From Lewinellaceae bacterium (lineage in GTDB: Bacteria > Bacteroidota > Bacteroidia > Chitinophagales > Saprospiraceae), in NCBI GenBank assembly GCA_020636215.1, contig JACJYG010000006.1, positions 682,001 through 746,000 of the forward strand: a stretch of 64,000 bases of DNA, given 5' to 3'. Numbering within the stretch: position 1 is the first letter of the stretch; the number at the start of each line of letters is the position of its first letter. Position numbers and translations under genes: made by a program. The notes below the pieces were generated by a model, which was not told the DNA's origin, did no database searches, and saw nothing but the letters and a program-made list of their open reading frames with translations. Shown here piece by piece: positions 36,547 through 46,057 of this stretch.

Positions 36547-37065
36547 ATGGAAACATGGATCGCATTATTACGAGGCATTAATGTCGGAGGGAAACACATC
36601 CTTCCAATGAAAGAACTCACCAGGCTTTTAGAGGCAAATGGCTTTTCCAATGTAAAAACCTACATTCAAAGTGGCAATGTTGTTTTACAAAGCCCCACCA
36701 GGCCAGAAGCGGTAATTGGACAACTGATTGAGAATCGATTCGGTTTCAAGCCTTCAGTTTTCATTTTAAGTACGGATGACCTCAGAAATGCAGCAGAAAA
36801 TAACCCCTATCCAACGGATCAGGGCAAGCTTGTGCATTTTTTCTTTTTAGAAGAAGAACCAAAGTCTGTTGATTATGAGTTTTTGGATGCGCTCAAAGCG
36901 GAATCAGAGCAGTATAAACTTATAGAAAAGGTGTTTTATTTGTATGCTCCGGAAGGTGTTGGGCGCTCGAAACTGGTTGAGAAAATAGGCAAGGCATTCC
37001 CCGCTATTACCATGACAGCAAGAAATTTGAATACCATTAATAAGTTGTTGGAATTAATTGCCTGA
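36547..37065 (+). CDS. DUF1697 family protein
   Basis: 172 residues, full length for DUF1697. The family hallmarks are clear: 'WIALLRGINVGGKH', 'MKELTRLLEANGFSNVKTY', 'IQSGNVVLQS', 'FFLEEEP' and a C-terminal 'MTARNLNTINKLLEL'. The family is small, cytosolic and uncharacterised. The 168 bases upstream hold a nine-A run and no clear promoter. Confidence 0.92.
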   Translation: METWIALLRGINVGGKHILPMKELTRLLEANGFSNVKTYIQSGNVVLQSPTRPEAVIGQLIENRFGFKPSVFILSTDDLRNAAENNPYPTDQGKLVHFFFLEEEPKSVDYEFLDALKAESEQYKLIEKVFYLYAPEGVGRSKLVEKIGKAFPAITMTARNLNTINKLLELIA

Positions 37066-37108
37066 TTCCTTTTCAATACACTCGACCGTTGCCCTACCTT
37101 GTACCTTC

Positions 37109-39055
37109 CTATAACCTTGACTCCACCAGCAACTTCCCCGCATACTGTCCCTTTTCACTAGTAACCCTCAACCCGTACCAGGAAGCGAAAGGCAGGCTGG
37201 CTGGAAGATACACCGTCGTTTCCCTTCCCGACAAGCGCGTCCGCCAGGCGGCCTGGCCATTGGGGAAATAGAGTTCCAGCCCGAGCAGTTCGCCGGCCTC
37301 ACTGTGGATGTGGATGGGGCTGCCGGCCGGGAGCGGTTGTTGAAAGGAAAGCTGAATGCCTGGATCCGTTTTCGTCTCCCGCAGGCTGACCGGGTGCTGG
37401 GCTTCCAGGAAGAGCACGAAGCCATCGTGGTCGGAGCTTCGTTGGGGGAGAAAGGCATTGTCGAAATAGGCCAGGGCGTTGTCGGCATTGCCGCGGGCGT
37501 ACTGCATGCCTTTTATGGTTAGGGCGTTCATGGTGCTGGCCAGGCAGTGGTCGATCGCCTGGGCGTTGCCCTGGTAGACGTAGGAGTAGCGTTCTTCCGG
37601 AGGGAGTAGGCTGTTTACTTTCAGTAGAGGAGGGTTGACGATAGGCGTGATGGCGAATTGCGCCCCCAGGCTTTCCTGCCCGGCGATTTGATTCACCACA
37701 TCCACATAGCCATCGGTAAATTCATAAGCATTGTAATCACCCACCACCACCAGGTTGCCGTCCTGTTGTAACGACTGCACCATATTGGCCACCGACACGG
37801 CCTGTTGGTACCGCTTGGTGCGCACAAAGCCGGAGTCGGGCCCTTCGATGCCGATCAGGGAGCGCAGGTGAAGGTTGAGCACGCGAATGGGGGTAGGAGG
37901 GGAGGTGGGCAGGGTGGCCTCCAGCAGGGCGGGGGGGCGGTCATGTAATAATCCGCCAATGGCCAGGCTTTCGCTGGCTCCAAGTTGGGTTACCTGAACG
38001 TTTTGAATACGGCTGCGGACTAAAAATCCCATTTTAATATCGGCATTGCCGGACAGCAGGTAAGCCTGATAGTTGGCCTGCGGGGCCAGTAATTTGATAT
38101 AATAGGCCAGGTCCTGTAAAGCCGACAAACTGCCTACTTCCTGCACGGCCAGAATGTCGGGCAGGCGCATCAGTTCGGTAATGTAGCGCGACAGCTTTTG
38201 CAGGCGCAGCGTATAATTATCGGCGTCGGAGAAAAACTGCAGGCAGTTGAGGCTGCCAATCGTGAATTCATTAGATTCAGCCGGGCGTACTGCCTGCAGG
38301 AAGGGCGGGCTGTTCAGGGTATAAGAGGCCGGCAAGGCCAGCCAGAACCCCTGATCCGCCTCCACCATTATCGCAGTTGCGTCAATATTGGCGCCGGTAT
38401 TGATGAAGCGGTTGTTGGGCCCGCCTAGCCCATTGGGGTCGAACCAGAACAATTCGGGGTTGCCATCCCAAACCGGCAGTCCCGGCAGGCCGGGCTGGAG
38501 AATGCCGGGCTCCCGGAAAGGCCGGTGGGTACTGGTGGTAAGGGGAACCAACTCCTGGTAATCGCTGGGGCCACAGGCTACCGCCGAAAACTGCACCAGC
38601 ATGCCTTCTACCCGTTCGAGGCTGTGCACCGGGGAAGGAATATCAGAAGGCAAACTATCATCTAAAAGAACAACCGGAGGCAGCGCCGCTCCACTTCCAA
38701 CGGTATTGGCCTGCAGGCCCGATGAGCTAAAGAGGGTCATGCCTCCTACTTCCCAAATGCGGCCGGTGATGGTGACAAGGTCTCCTACCTGCCCAAAATA
38801 GGGGGCGTCAACCATAATACCATCTGACGTAATTGGATTGTTGTCACTGCGTCCACTCGGAGTTTGTATGAAAAAAAAGCCGTTGCCCCGGGCCGTAACC
38901 ACATTTTCCGCTGTCGTGACGATTTGATTGACATATGGGCTGCTATTGCCTTCGCCCTGTATCTGCCAGATCTCCAGCGGCTGGGCGTACCATCCTTTTT
39001 GAAGGGCGCTGGAAGTGAGAAAAAGAAAAATAATTAAGAACTTTCGGGTCAACAT
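37109..39055 (-). CDS. Secreted endonuclease/exonuclease/phosphatase-fold protein (ExeM-like)
   Basis: 648 residues from the ATG at 39055, which gives a clean signal peptide ending 'GWYAQ'. An OB-like N-terminal region ('GDLVTITGRIWE') precedes the nuclease domain: 'GSLNCLQFF', 'ILAVQEVG' (catalytic Glu), 'VVVGDYNAYEF' (Asp, Asn), 'AIDHCLAS' and 'RSSDHDGFV' (Asp-His). This layout matches extracellular DNases of the ExeM/NucH type, which degrade DNA outside the cell for nutrients or biofilm release. A short beta domain ends the protein. Divergent from the small membrane-protein gene. Confidence 0.88.
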   Translation of the reverse strand: MLTRKFLIIFLFLTSSALQKGWYAQPLEIWQIQGEGNSSPYVNQIVTTAENVVTARGNGFFFIQTPSGRSDNNPITSDGIMVDAPYFGQVGDLVTITGRIWEVGGMTLFSSSGLQANTVGSGAALPPVVLLDDSLPSDIPSPVHSLERVEGMLVQFSAVACGPSDYQELVPLTTSTHRPFREPGILQPGLPGLPVWDGNPELFWFDPNGLGGPNNRFINTGANIDATAIMVEADQGFWLALPASYTLNSPPFLQAVRPAESNEFTIGSLNCLQFFSDADNYTLRLQKLSRYITELMRLPDILAVQEVGSLSALQDLAYYIKLLAPQANYQAYLLSGNADIKMGFLVRSRIQNVQVTQLGASESLAIGGLLHDRPPALLEATLPTSPPTPIRVLNLHLRSLIGIEGPDSGFVRTKRYQQAVSVANMVQSLQQDGNLVVVGDYNAYEFTDGYVDVVNQIAGQESLGAQFAITPIVNPPLLKVNSLLPPEERYSYVYQGNAQAIDHCLASTMNALTIKGMQYARGNADNALAYFDNAFLPQRSSDHDGFVLFLEAQHPVSLRETKTDPGIQLSFQQPLPAGSPIHIHSEAGELLGLELYFPNGQAAWRTRLSGRETTVYLPASLPFASWYGLRVTSEKGQYAGKLLVESRL

Positions 39056-39162
39056 TCGCGGCAAAATTTGTTGTAATGAATGATAGCAGGAAAACAAAGG
39101 TATCGCTTCCCGGCTTTTATGATCCCGCAATACCGCATGAATTTTTCAAGCAATACACCTTT

Positions 39163-39654
39163 ATGAATACTACCGGACAGACTTCTATTTTCGATAAGGC
39201 TTTCAGCCCTTTTCAACAGGCTGCTGTTATTTTTGGGGCAGTGATCGTTTTTATTCTTGCTTCAAAGTTGATCAAACTGACCGGCTTATTGTACGTGCCC
39301 GACCGCTTTCCCTGGATGACGGCCGCCTCTTTCCTTTTGTTGTTTGCCGTGGTCAACAGCGTCTTCTCCCTGACCGCCGAGAATATGCTGAAATACTGGG
39401 GACGCTCTGTATACAGCTACCTGGGGCTGGCCGTGGCTTCCGGCCTGGCCGCTTACCTGTTTTCTTCTCTCACCATCGACGAAGCGGGTTCTTACCGCTG
39501 GATATATGTGGTGCTGACAATTGGCTATATGGTCTTCCTCGGCATCATGGCATCCATGCGGTCCATCGTAGAATTTGCCCAACGCGAGGAGTGGAACCAT
39601 CCCCGTATTCGCCGGAGAGGAAATTCCAAAGGACGGGGAAAAGAGGAGGAATAG
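39163..39654 (+). CDS. Four-helix membrane protein of unknown function
   Basis: 163 residues from the ATG at 39163; an in-frame ATG at 39076 would add 29 polar residues. Four hydrophobic segments are visible ('AAVIFGAVIVFILAS', 'AASFLLLFAVVNSVFSL', 'SYLGLAVASGLAAYLFSSL', 'VVLTIGYMVFLGIMAS'), followed by a basic tail 'RIRRRGNSKGRGK'. I recognise no family. Expected in the inner membrane with the tail in the cytoplasm. Confidence 0.7.
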   Translation: MNTTGQTSIFDKAFSPFQQAAVIFGAVIVFILASKLIKLTGLLYVPDRFPWMTAASFLLLFAVVNSVFSLTAENMLKYWGRSVYSYLGLAVASGLAAYLFSSLTIDEAGSYRWIYVVLTIGYMVFLGIMASMRSIVEFAQREEWNHPRIRRRGNSKGRGKEEE

Positions 39655-39802
39655 GCCGATTTGGGATTCTTGCCCGGCTGCGGCATCAGCTGATTACGGC
39701 CTTTACGCACTGTAGGCTTTACAACCTTTCAGGAAAATTTTAACAGTATCATTGGAAACCAATGTGTTATATCCAAAAAACATCAAAAATAAATTTTCAA
39801 GG

Positions 39803-40345
39803 ATGCATACCCGATACTTCATTTGCCTAGCGCTTGCTTTGTTCGGCCTGATGTCCTGTAATCAGGCTCAGAAAGGGGTAACCGAACAGGAAGCGCTCAA
39901 TCAAGCCACCGGCCCCTTTATCGGCCTGGATGGCGATACTTTACAAAAAGTCGAAAAGACGGACAAGGAGTGGAAAGCAGAACTCAGTGAACAAGCTTAC
40001 TACGTGCTCCGCCAAGCAGGAACCGAACGGGCCTTCACCGGCAATTTCTGGAACAACAAGAAAAAAGGCGTCTACATTTGCGCCGGTTGTGGATTGCCGC
40101 TCTTCTCTTCCGCTACCAAGTTTGAATCCGGCACCGGCTGGCCCAGCTTCTGGGAACCGATCCGAAAGGAAAATATACTGGAAGTAGTGGATAAGGCCTA
40201 TGGCATGACCCGCACCGAGGTGCGCTGCGCCCGCTGTGGCGGCCACCAGGGCCACGTCTTCGATGACGGCCCCAAACCCACCGGCCTGCGCTATTGCATC
40301 AATTCCGTGGCACTAGACTTTGTGGAAGGATCCGATAAGCCATGA
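39803..40345 (+). CDS. msrB: Peptide methionine-R-sulfoxide reductase MsrB, lipoprotein form
   Basis: 180 residues from the ATG at 39803, which gives a lipobox 'FGLMSC' (Cys19); the frame is open from 39752. The MsrB domain has 'YICAGCGLPLF' and 'RCARCGGHQGHVF' (four zinc cysteines), 'TGWPSFW' and the catalytic Cys in 'RYCINS'. No MsrA domain is fused. It repairs oxidised methionines of envelope proteins with an external reductant. Being a lipoprotein places it outside the inner membrane. Confidence 0.93.
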   Translation: MHTRYFICLALALFGLMSCNQAQKGVTEQEALNQATGPFIGLDGDTLQKVEKTDKEWKAELSEQAYYVLRQAGTERAFTGNFWNNKKKGVYICAGCGLPLFSSATKFESGTGWPSFWEPIRKENILEVVDKAYGMTRTEVRCARCGGHQGHVFDDGPKPTGLRYCINSVALDFVEGSDKP

Positions 40346-40351
40346 GGCGCC

Positions 40352-40665
40352 TGGGTCGGAAGGTCAGAAGGTCGGAAGGTCGGTATGTCAGTAGGTCTGT
40401 AGGTCGGTTGAAAAGGTGCACCGCAGCTTTTCATCCCGGCGAAGCCCGGTGGGCTGAGTCGGGAAGGTCAGAAGGTCGGTAGGTCTGGAGGTCGATAGGT
40501 CTGTAGGTCGGAAGGTCTGTTGGTCTTTAGGTCTTTAGGTCGGAAGGTCTGTTGAAAAGGTGCACCGCAGCTTTTCATCCCGGCGAAGCCCGGTGGGCTG
40601 AGTCGGGAAGGTCGGTAGGTCGGATGAAAAGGTGCACCGCAGCTTTTCATCCCGATGAGGCCCAG
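40352..40665 (+). repeat. 8-base tandem repeat with constant tails (family 1)
   Basis: 'ggtcggaa' and 'ggtcggta' runs at 40356-40410, 40471-40551 and 40612-40623, separated by three copies of the constant tail ('gaaaaggtgcaccgcagc' to 'gtgggctgagtcgggaa'; the third is cut short). It starts within a dozen bases of the msrB stop. Up to 40767 only decayed 'gcagtatgcagt' pieces follow. Confidence 0.85.
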
Positions 40666-40767
40666 TGGGCAGTATGCAGTATGCAGTGGGCAGTAGGGAA
40701 TGGCCGCCCGGAAGGACATCTGGGGTACTGCAAACTGATTACTGTATACTGCAGACTGATAAGTCGG

Positions 40768-41391
40768 CTATCCCTTCGGAAAATAGGTCGGGTGCCGGTA
40801 GTTATACTCTTTGATGAAATTTTGGATCTTCTCTTTTTTCTTGCCTTTAGCTTTTTTGTACTCCTGATAAAGCTGCGGATCGCGTTGGAAGAGGGCTTCT
40901 ACTTGTTTAGGCTTGCAGCGGAAGAAATTACCCGTTTCGTAGTCCAGCACAAATAATTTTCCGGTGCCTTCGGTGCGGGCGGCCTGGTACTGCTCGCCCG
41001 GATGGATAAAGGAGGCATAGGAATCCACCACATCCACTTCTTCCAGCAGGTTGATCTGCCCGATGATCTCAAAGCGGTATTGTTTGTGGTAAAAAACATC
41101 CCGGCCGTTGCTGTATCCAAAAATATCATTGGTCTTCACATAAACGATCTCATTGTTGCGCGGGAAACGGAACTGTTCTTTGGCCAAAAGGTACTGGAAG
41201 AATTTCGGCGAGCTGGGGTCGCCTTCGGCGATGATCTCCTCAGGCCGCACCGGATGGTTGGCTTTCCAGTCGGCCAGAGATAGATAGATACCCCGGGCAA
41301 AGCGGAAGTCCTGAGTATAGCGGACGCCGTCCTGCGAGAAAAGTGAGGCAAGCGGGAGGAAAAGAACGAGCAAAATGGCAATTGTTCTCAT
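40768..41391 (-). CDS. Secreted protein of unknown function
   Basis: 207 residues from the ATG at 41391, with a signal peptide ending 'SLFSQ'. The mature part contains 'RFARGIYLSLADWKANHP', 'YVKTNDIFGYSNGRDVFY', 'FEIIGQINLLEEVD' and a lysine-rich C-terminus ('KKAKGKKKEKIQNFIKEYN'). This layout resembles uncharacterised Bacteroidota periplasmic proteins, but I cannot name a family. It is divergent from the sulfurtransferase gene. Confidence 0.7.
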   Translation of the reverse strand: MRTIAILLVLFLPLASLFSQDGVRYTQDFRFARGIYLSLADWKANHPVRPEEIIAEGDPSSPKFFQYLLAKEQFRFPRNNEIVYVKTNDIFGYSNGRDVFYHKQYRFEIIGQINLLEEVDVVDSYASFIHPGEQYQAARTEGTGKLFVLDYETGNFFRCKPKQVEALFQRDPQLYQEYKKAKGKKKEKIQNFIKEYNYRHPTYFPKG

Positions 41392-41511
41392 GGGCTTTTT
41401 ATATTTAAAAATCGTTTCCACGGGTTTTTGTTTGGCCGGTACCAGGGCTATACGTCAAACCGGGGGCGAAAAGTATGGAATAAAAGGAATCCGTAAAAAG
41501 ATTAACGACGA

Positions 41512-42360
41512 ATGTACACCACCCTCATTTCGGCAGCGGACTTGTCAGAACATATTCATCAGCCCAATTGGATAGTCGTCGATTGCCGTTTTAACCTGGC
41601 CGATCCCGGCGCCGGCCTGCGGGCTTACCTGGAAAGCCATATTCCCGGGGCATTCTATGCCCATCTTGAGGAGGATTTGTCTGCCCCTGTTGTTCCGGGA
41701 AAGACGGGGCGCCATCCTTTGCCTTCCGTAGAAACGGTAGCAGCCCTCTTCTCCCATTGGGGCATCGGCCCGGAGGTGCAGGTAGTGGCCTATGACGATA
41801 TGTCCGGAGCAATTGCCGCCCGCTTGTGGTGGATGCTGCGTTGGCTTGGCCATGACGCAGTTGCGGTGCTCAACGGGGGCTGGCCAGCCTGGGAAGACGC
41901 TGGTTTGCCAACTGAAGCAAGGATTCCCTCGGCTCAGCCTGCTAAATTCATTCCTCATCTCCGGCCCGAAATGTTGATCGATGCAGATAGGGTAGAGGTG
42001 ATCCGCAAATTACAAGAATACAAAGTAGTGGACTCCCGTACCTCCGACCGCTACCGCGGCGAAGTGGAGCCCATCGACCCGGTGGCCGGACACATCCCCG
42101 GGGCAGTCAACATCCCTCACCCTGATAATGTAAGTTCTAACGGCCAATGGCTGGGCCCGGAGGCCCTCCGGCGCCAATTCCTGGAAGTGCTGGGCGACAC
42201 CCCGGCAGGGCATACCGCATTCTACTGTGGCTCCGGAGTGACCGCCTGCCGCAATATTCTGGCCTATAAGCACGCAGGCTTGGGTGACGCCCTGCTCTAT
42301 CCCGGTTCCTGGAGTGAGTGGATCGTGGATCCGGATAGGGCGGTGGCAATTGGGGGTTGA
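41512..42360 (+). CDS. sseA: 3-mercaptopyruvate/thiosulfate sulfurtransferase
   Basis: 282 residues with two rhodanese domains. The first, inactive one has 'WIVVDCRFNLADPGAG'. The second has the catalytic loop 'CGSGVTA' with Cys239, close to Cys238 of E. coli SseA; this loop is typical of mercaptopyruvate rather than thiosulfate enzymes. 'HIPGAVNIPH' and a C-terminal 'YPGSWSEW' complete the pattern. It moves sulfur from 3-mercaptopyruvate to cyanide or thiol acceptors in cysteine breakdown. No signal peptide, so cytosolic. Confidence 0.93.
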   Translation: MYTTLISAADLSEHIHQPNWIVVDCRFNLADPGAGLRAYLESHIPGAFYAHLEEDLSAPVVPGKTGRHPLPSVETVAALFSHWGIGPEVQVVAYDDMSGAIAARLWWMLRWLGHDAVAVLNGGWPAWEDAGLPTEARIPSAQPAKFIPHLRPEMLIDADRVEVIRKLQEYKVVDSRTSDRYRGEVEPIDPVAGHIPGAVNIPHPDNVSSNGQWLGPEALRRQFLEVLGDTPAGHTAFYCGSGVTACRNILAYKHAGLGDALLYPGSWSEWIVDPDRAVAIGG

Positions 42361-42364
42361 GGTA

Positions 42365-42441
42365 TAGATACTATGGATGCTGTTGATACTGTCGATACTA
42401 TGGATACTATGGATGCTGTTGATACTGTCGATACTATGGAT
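42365..42441 (+). repeat. 'gatactgt/gatgctgt' tandem repeat (family 3)
   Basis: Units of 'gatactatg', 'gatgctgtt' and 'gatactgtc', each 9 bases, directly after the sulfurtransferase stop. The reverse complement of this array lies at 59950-60035, and fragments at 61303-61372. Confidence 0.8.
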
Positions 42442-42543
42442 ACTCCCTCCGTTTGAGCGGATGCGGCCAATTCCGCAACAATTCCCACCTATAACAGCCC
42501 ATTGTTCCCTATATTCGCGAGCCGGAATAAAACTGAATTGGCC

Positions 42544-45500
42544 ATGAAAAAACTACTGTTCGTCACGCTTTTTTCCTTTTCCTTATTGCTTTCCAACAGC
42601 CAAAGCCTCGACATGGGCCTTTTCCAGGGCATGAAAGCCCGTAGTATCGGCCCGGCGGGGATGAGTGGCCGGGTGACGGCTGTAGATGTCAACCTGCAGG
42701 ATCCCGATGAGATCTATGTGGGCACAGCCTCCGGCGGCCTTTGGAAAAGCCAGGGTGGGGGCATTAGCTGGACGCCCATTTTCGATACAGTAGGAGTGGC
42801 CTCTATCGGCGCCATTGCCATCGATCAGCACAATCCCGATGTCATTTGGGTGGGTACCGGCGAGGGGAATCCCCGGAACAGCCAGACTGCCGGCGGTGGG
42901 GTGTACCGAAGCATAGACCGTGGCCGTACCTGGCAATATATGGGCCTGCGTGAAACCTTCAACATACACCGGATCATTATCCACCGGGATAATCCCGATA
43001 TCGTCTACGTGGGGGCGATCGGCAACGCCTGGGCCGATTCTGAACACCGGGGTGTATACCGTACTATGGATGGCGGGAAGAGTTGGAAAAAGATACTCTA
43101 CCTCAATGACCGCACCGGCGCTGCCGATTTTGACGTCGACCCCCGCAACCCCAACAAAATGCTGGTCAATATGTGGCATTATCGCCGTTGGCCCTGGATA
43201 TTTCAATCCGGTGGCGAAGGCTCCGGATTATATATGACGGTAGACGGAGGGGATAAATGGGCCAAGCTGGGGGAAAAGAATGGCTTGCCCAAAGATCCGG
43301 TCGGCAAGGTTGGCATTGCTATTGCTCCAGCGAAACCGGAGGTCATTTATGCACTGGTGGAATCCCCCAAAAATGCCCTTTATCGCTCCGAAGATGGGGG
43401 CTATAATTGGAAAAAGGTGGCGGACAAAAACATCGGCGACCGCCCCTTCTACTACGCCGATATCGCGGTTGACCCCGAAAATGAAAACCGGGTGTATAAT
43501 GTCTATTCCAATATTTCCGTCAGTGAAGACGGCGGCCGGACTTTTTCCACCTTGCTGGGGTGGGATAACATCCACGGCGACCACCACTTCTGGTGGATAC
43601 ACCCCCAGGATGGCAGCTACATGATCAATGGCAATGACGGCGGAATGGCCATCACCCGCGACCGGGGTAAAACCTGGCGTTTTATTGAAAACCTTCCAGT
43701 AGGGCAGTTTTATCATATTCAGGTGGATAATGATATTCCCTACCACGTCCTGGGCGGCATGCAGGACAATGGCACCTGGCGCGGCCCGGCCTACGTGTGG
43801 CAAACCGGCGGCATCCGAAATGCGCAATGGTCTGAGATCGGCTTCGGCGACGGTTTTGATGTTGTGGTGGAAAAAGACAATGACCGCTATGGATATGTCA
43901 TGTGGCAGGGCGGCAACCTCCAACGGGTAGACTTCGAAACGGGCGCTCAGCAATGGGCCAAACCCGCCCACCCCGATGGCATTCCTTTGCGTTTCAATTG
44001 GAACGCCGCTATCGCCCAGGATCCAATAAACTCCAAAGTGATCTATTACGGCAGCCAGTTCCTGCATCGGTCTTCTGATGGCGGCCGCAGTTGGGAAACT
44101 ATTTCTCCCGACCTGACCACCAATGACCCGAACAAACAGCAACAAGTAAAAAGCGGGGGACTAACCTACGATGTCACCGGCGCTGAGAACCATTGTACCA
44201 TTTTATCTATATCGCCCAGCCCGCGGGAAAAAGGCCTGATCTGGGTGGGAACGGATGATGGCCGACTGCAACTGACCCGCGATGGCGGGGAAAACTGGAA
44301 AGATGTCTACCCGAATATTCCCGGCGTACCGGACAGCTGCTGGATACCCCAGGTGCACGCCTCTACATTTAAGGCCGGCGAGGCTTATGTGGTCATCAAC
44401 AATTACCGCCGGGGCGATTGGCGGCCCTACCTCTTCCGCACCCGCGATTATGGCAAAAGCTGGAAACAGCTCACCTATGAAGATAAGATTGACGGATACT
44501 GCCTCTCGTGGGTTCAGGACCCCATCGAACCGAGGCTGCAGTTTCTCGGTACGGAACTGGGTTTGTACGTCAGTATTGATGAAGGAGACAACTGGACGAA
44601 GTGGAAGCCCGGCTACCCCGTGGTGTCCACCATGGACCTCACCATACATCCCAGGGAGCACGACCTCGTCATCGCAACTTTTGGACGGGCGGCTTACGTA
44701 TTGGATGATATCCGCCCTTTGCGCACGCTCGCCCGGGAAGGAGTAGAACTGTTGGAGAAATCAATCGTGCTTTATCCGGCGCCGGATGCTTATCTGGCGC
44801 ACTATAAGGAAGCGGACGGTACTCGTTTTACCGGCAATGCTTATTATAAGGGGGAGAACCGGCCCTATGGCGCAAACATAACCTTCTCCATTAAAGAAGT
44901 GCGCAAGAAAAACGATGAAGGAAAATCAGTTGAAGCAGATACCCTGGAAGCAATGGTTTATGGTGAAAACGGCCTTTTACTGCGGAACCTTAAAGTGGAA
45001 GCCAGAAAGGGCCTGAACCGTTTTTCCTGGGGGCTGGAACAAAACGGCATTCGTTTGCCAGGTACGCCAAAACCGGAAAAAGAAGGCGCTACGCCTCCCG
45101 CTGGCCACCTCGTTCCACCCGGAGTGTATAAGATCGTTTTGAAATACGGAGATTACCGGGATTCTACCCTCGTTACAGTGCATCCTGACCCCAGGATGAA
45201 AGTCAATATCGCGGAGGTGGATGCCTTATACGCCGCATTGGACGACTGGAACCAGCACATCGCCCAGGCCACGGCCGCTATGGACAACCTGGCCGAAGCA
45301 GAGAAACAACTGGAGCTTATCAAAGGATTGGTGAAGGATCAGGTGGAAAAGGAGGATAGCAAAAAGACATTTGAAGCGTCGCTTAAAGAAATAAAGTCGG
45401 GCATCGATTCCTTGCAGGCCCTGGTTGTTCCAGGGGAAAAGGTTCAGGGTATTTACCGGGACCCGGCCATGTTGTCCATCCGGATCCAGGAAGCCAATGC

Positions 45501-45702
45501 CTATTTCGATAGCTCCAGCCCTGCCTTTGGCCCTCCTTCTCCCACCGGCCTGCAAGTGGTGGCCAGGGTTGAGCTGGAGATCGACGCTTTTGTGGAGAAG
45601 GTTAATGCTTTTTTTGGCGCCGATTGGAAAGCTTTTGAGGAAACGGTGGACGGGCTGCAGTTGGATATTACCAAGCCTTTTGCGCCGGTGGAAAGGAGGT
45701 AG
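42544..45702 (+). CDS. Secreted BNR/sortilin-like beta-propeller protein
   Basis: 1052 residues from the ATG at 42544, with a signal peptide ending 'LLSNSQS'. Many Asp-box/BNR-type repeats are visible ('SQGGGISWTPI', 'SIDRGRTWQYMG', 'TMDGGKSWKKI', 'SEDGGYNWKKV', 'SSDGGRSWETI', 'TRDGGENWKDV', 'TRDYGKSWKQL'). They form the Vps10/sortilin-like propellers often labelled 'glycosyl hydrolase'. A beta domain and a coiled-coil C-terminus ('TAAMDNLAEAEKQLELIKG') follow. No catalytic residues can be assigned, so a protein- or glycan-binding role is as likely as hydrolysis. 'TATATTCG' at 42510 is a weak -7 candidate. Confidence 0.85.
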   Translation: MKKLLFVTLFSFSLLLSNSQSLDMGLFQGMKARSIGPAGMSGRVTAVDVNLQDPDEIYVGTASGGLWKSQGGGISWTPIFDTVGVASIGAIAIDQHNPDVIWVGTGEGNPRNSQTAGGGVYRSIDRGRTWQYMGLRETFNIHRIIIHRDNPDIVYVGAIGNAWADSEHRGVYRTMDGGKSWKKILYLNDRTGAADFDVDPRNPNKMLVNMWHYRRWPWIFQSGGEGSGLYMTVDGGDKWAKLGEKNGLPKDPVGKVGIAIAPAKPEVIYALVESPKNALYRSEDGGYNWKKVADKNIGDRPFYYADIAVDPENENRVYNVYSNISVSEDGGRTFSTLLGWDNIHGDHHFWWIHPQDGSYMINGNDGGMAITRDRGKTWRFIENLPVGQFYHIQVDNDIPYHVLGGMQDNGTWRGPAYVWQTGGIRNAQWSEIGFGDGFDVVVEKDNDRYGYVMWQGGNLQRVDFETGAQQWAKPAHPDGIPLRFNWNAAIAQDPINSKVIYYGSQFLHRSSDGGRSWETISPDLTTNDPNKQQQVKSGGLTYDVTGAENHCTILSISPSPREKGLIWVGTDDGRLQLTRDGGENWKDVYPNIPGVPDSCWIPQVHASTFKAGEAYVVINNYRRGDWRPYLFRTRDYGKSWKQLTYEDKIDGYCLSWVQDPIEPRLQFLGTELGLYVSIDEGDNWTKWKPGYPVVSTMDLTIHPREHDLVIATFGRAAYVLDDIRPLRTLAREGVELLEKSIVLYPAPDAYLAHYKEADGTRFTGNAYYKGENRPYGANITFSIKEVRKKNDEGKSVEADTLEAMVYGENGLLLRNLKVEARKGLNRFSWGLEQNGIRLPGTPKPEKEGATPPAGHLVPPGVYKIVLKYGDYRDSTLVTVHPDPRMKVNIAEVDALYAALDDWNQHIAQATAAMDNLAEAEKQLELIKGLVKDQVEKEDSKKTFEASLKEIKSGIDSLQALVVPGEKVQGIYRDPAMLSIRIQEANAYFDSSSPAFGPPSPTGLQVVARVELEIDAFVEKVNAFFGADWKAFEETVDGLQLDITKPFAPVERR

Positions 45703-45738
45703 GAGGGGAGCTGTGAAAGGATGAACGGGAGGGATCAA

Positions 45739-45925
45739 GCCGGGAGTGTTCAGGAGTTCGTGTCCCGTCCCTAGGGGCCGGGTAAATTATCGAGTCCCGT
45801 CCCTAGGGGCCGGGTAAAGTTCGAGTTGAGAGTGTTCAAGAGTTCGAGTTCCCTGAAACCCCAGTAAAACCAGGGCCTCCCTGATCGGGACGGAGGTTTT
45901 GACACAGTTTTTTGAAAACTCCCGG
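45739..45925 (+). repeat. Dispersed palindromic repeat (family 2)
   Basis: 'gagtgttcaggagttcg', then two 'cccgtccctaggggccgggt' units, 'gttcgagttgagagtgttc', 'gagttccctgaaacccc' and 'gatcgggacggaggttttg'. It ends near 'ttgaaaactcccgg'. The remaining gap to 46057 has two imperfect copies of 'aaccggctca' and no gene. Confidence 0.8.
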
Positions 45926-46057
45926 GGCTGTTCAAGCCCCAAAACCAGTCAACCATTTTTAACCGGCTCACCAGAGGCGGTCAGCCCTTCCCCGTCCCTC
46001 AGCCGGGTGAAAACCATTCAGCCATTCAGCCCTTTTTAACCGGCTCATAAGAGACGG

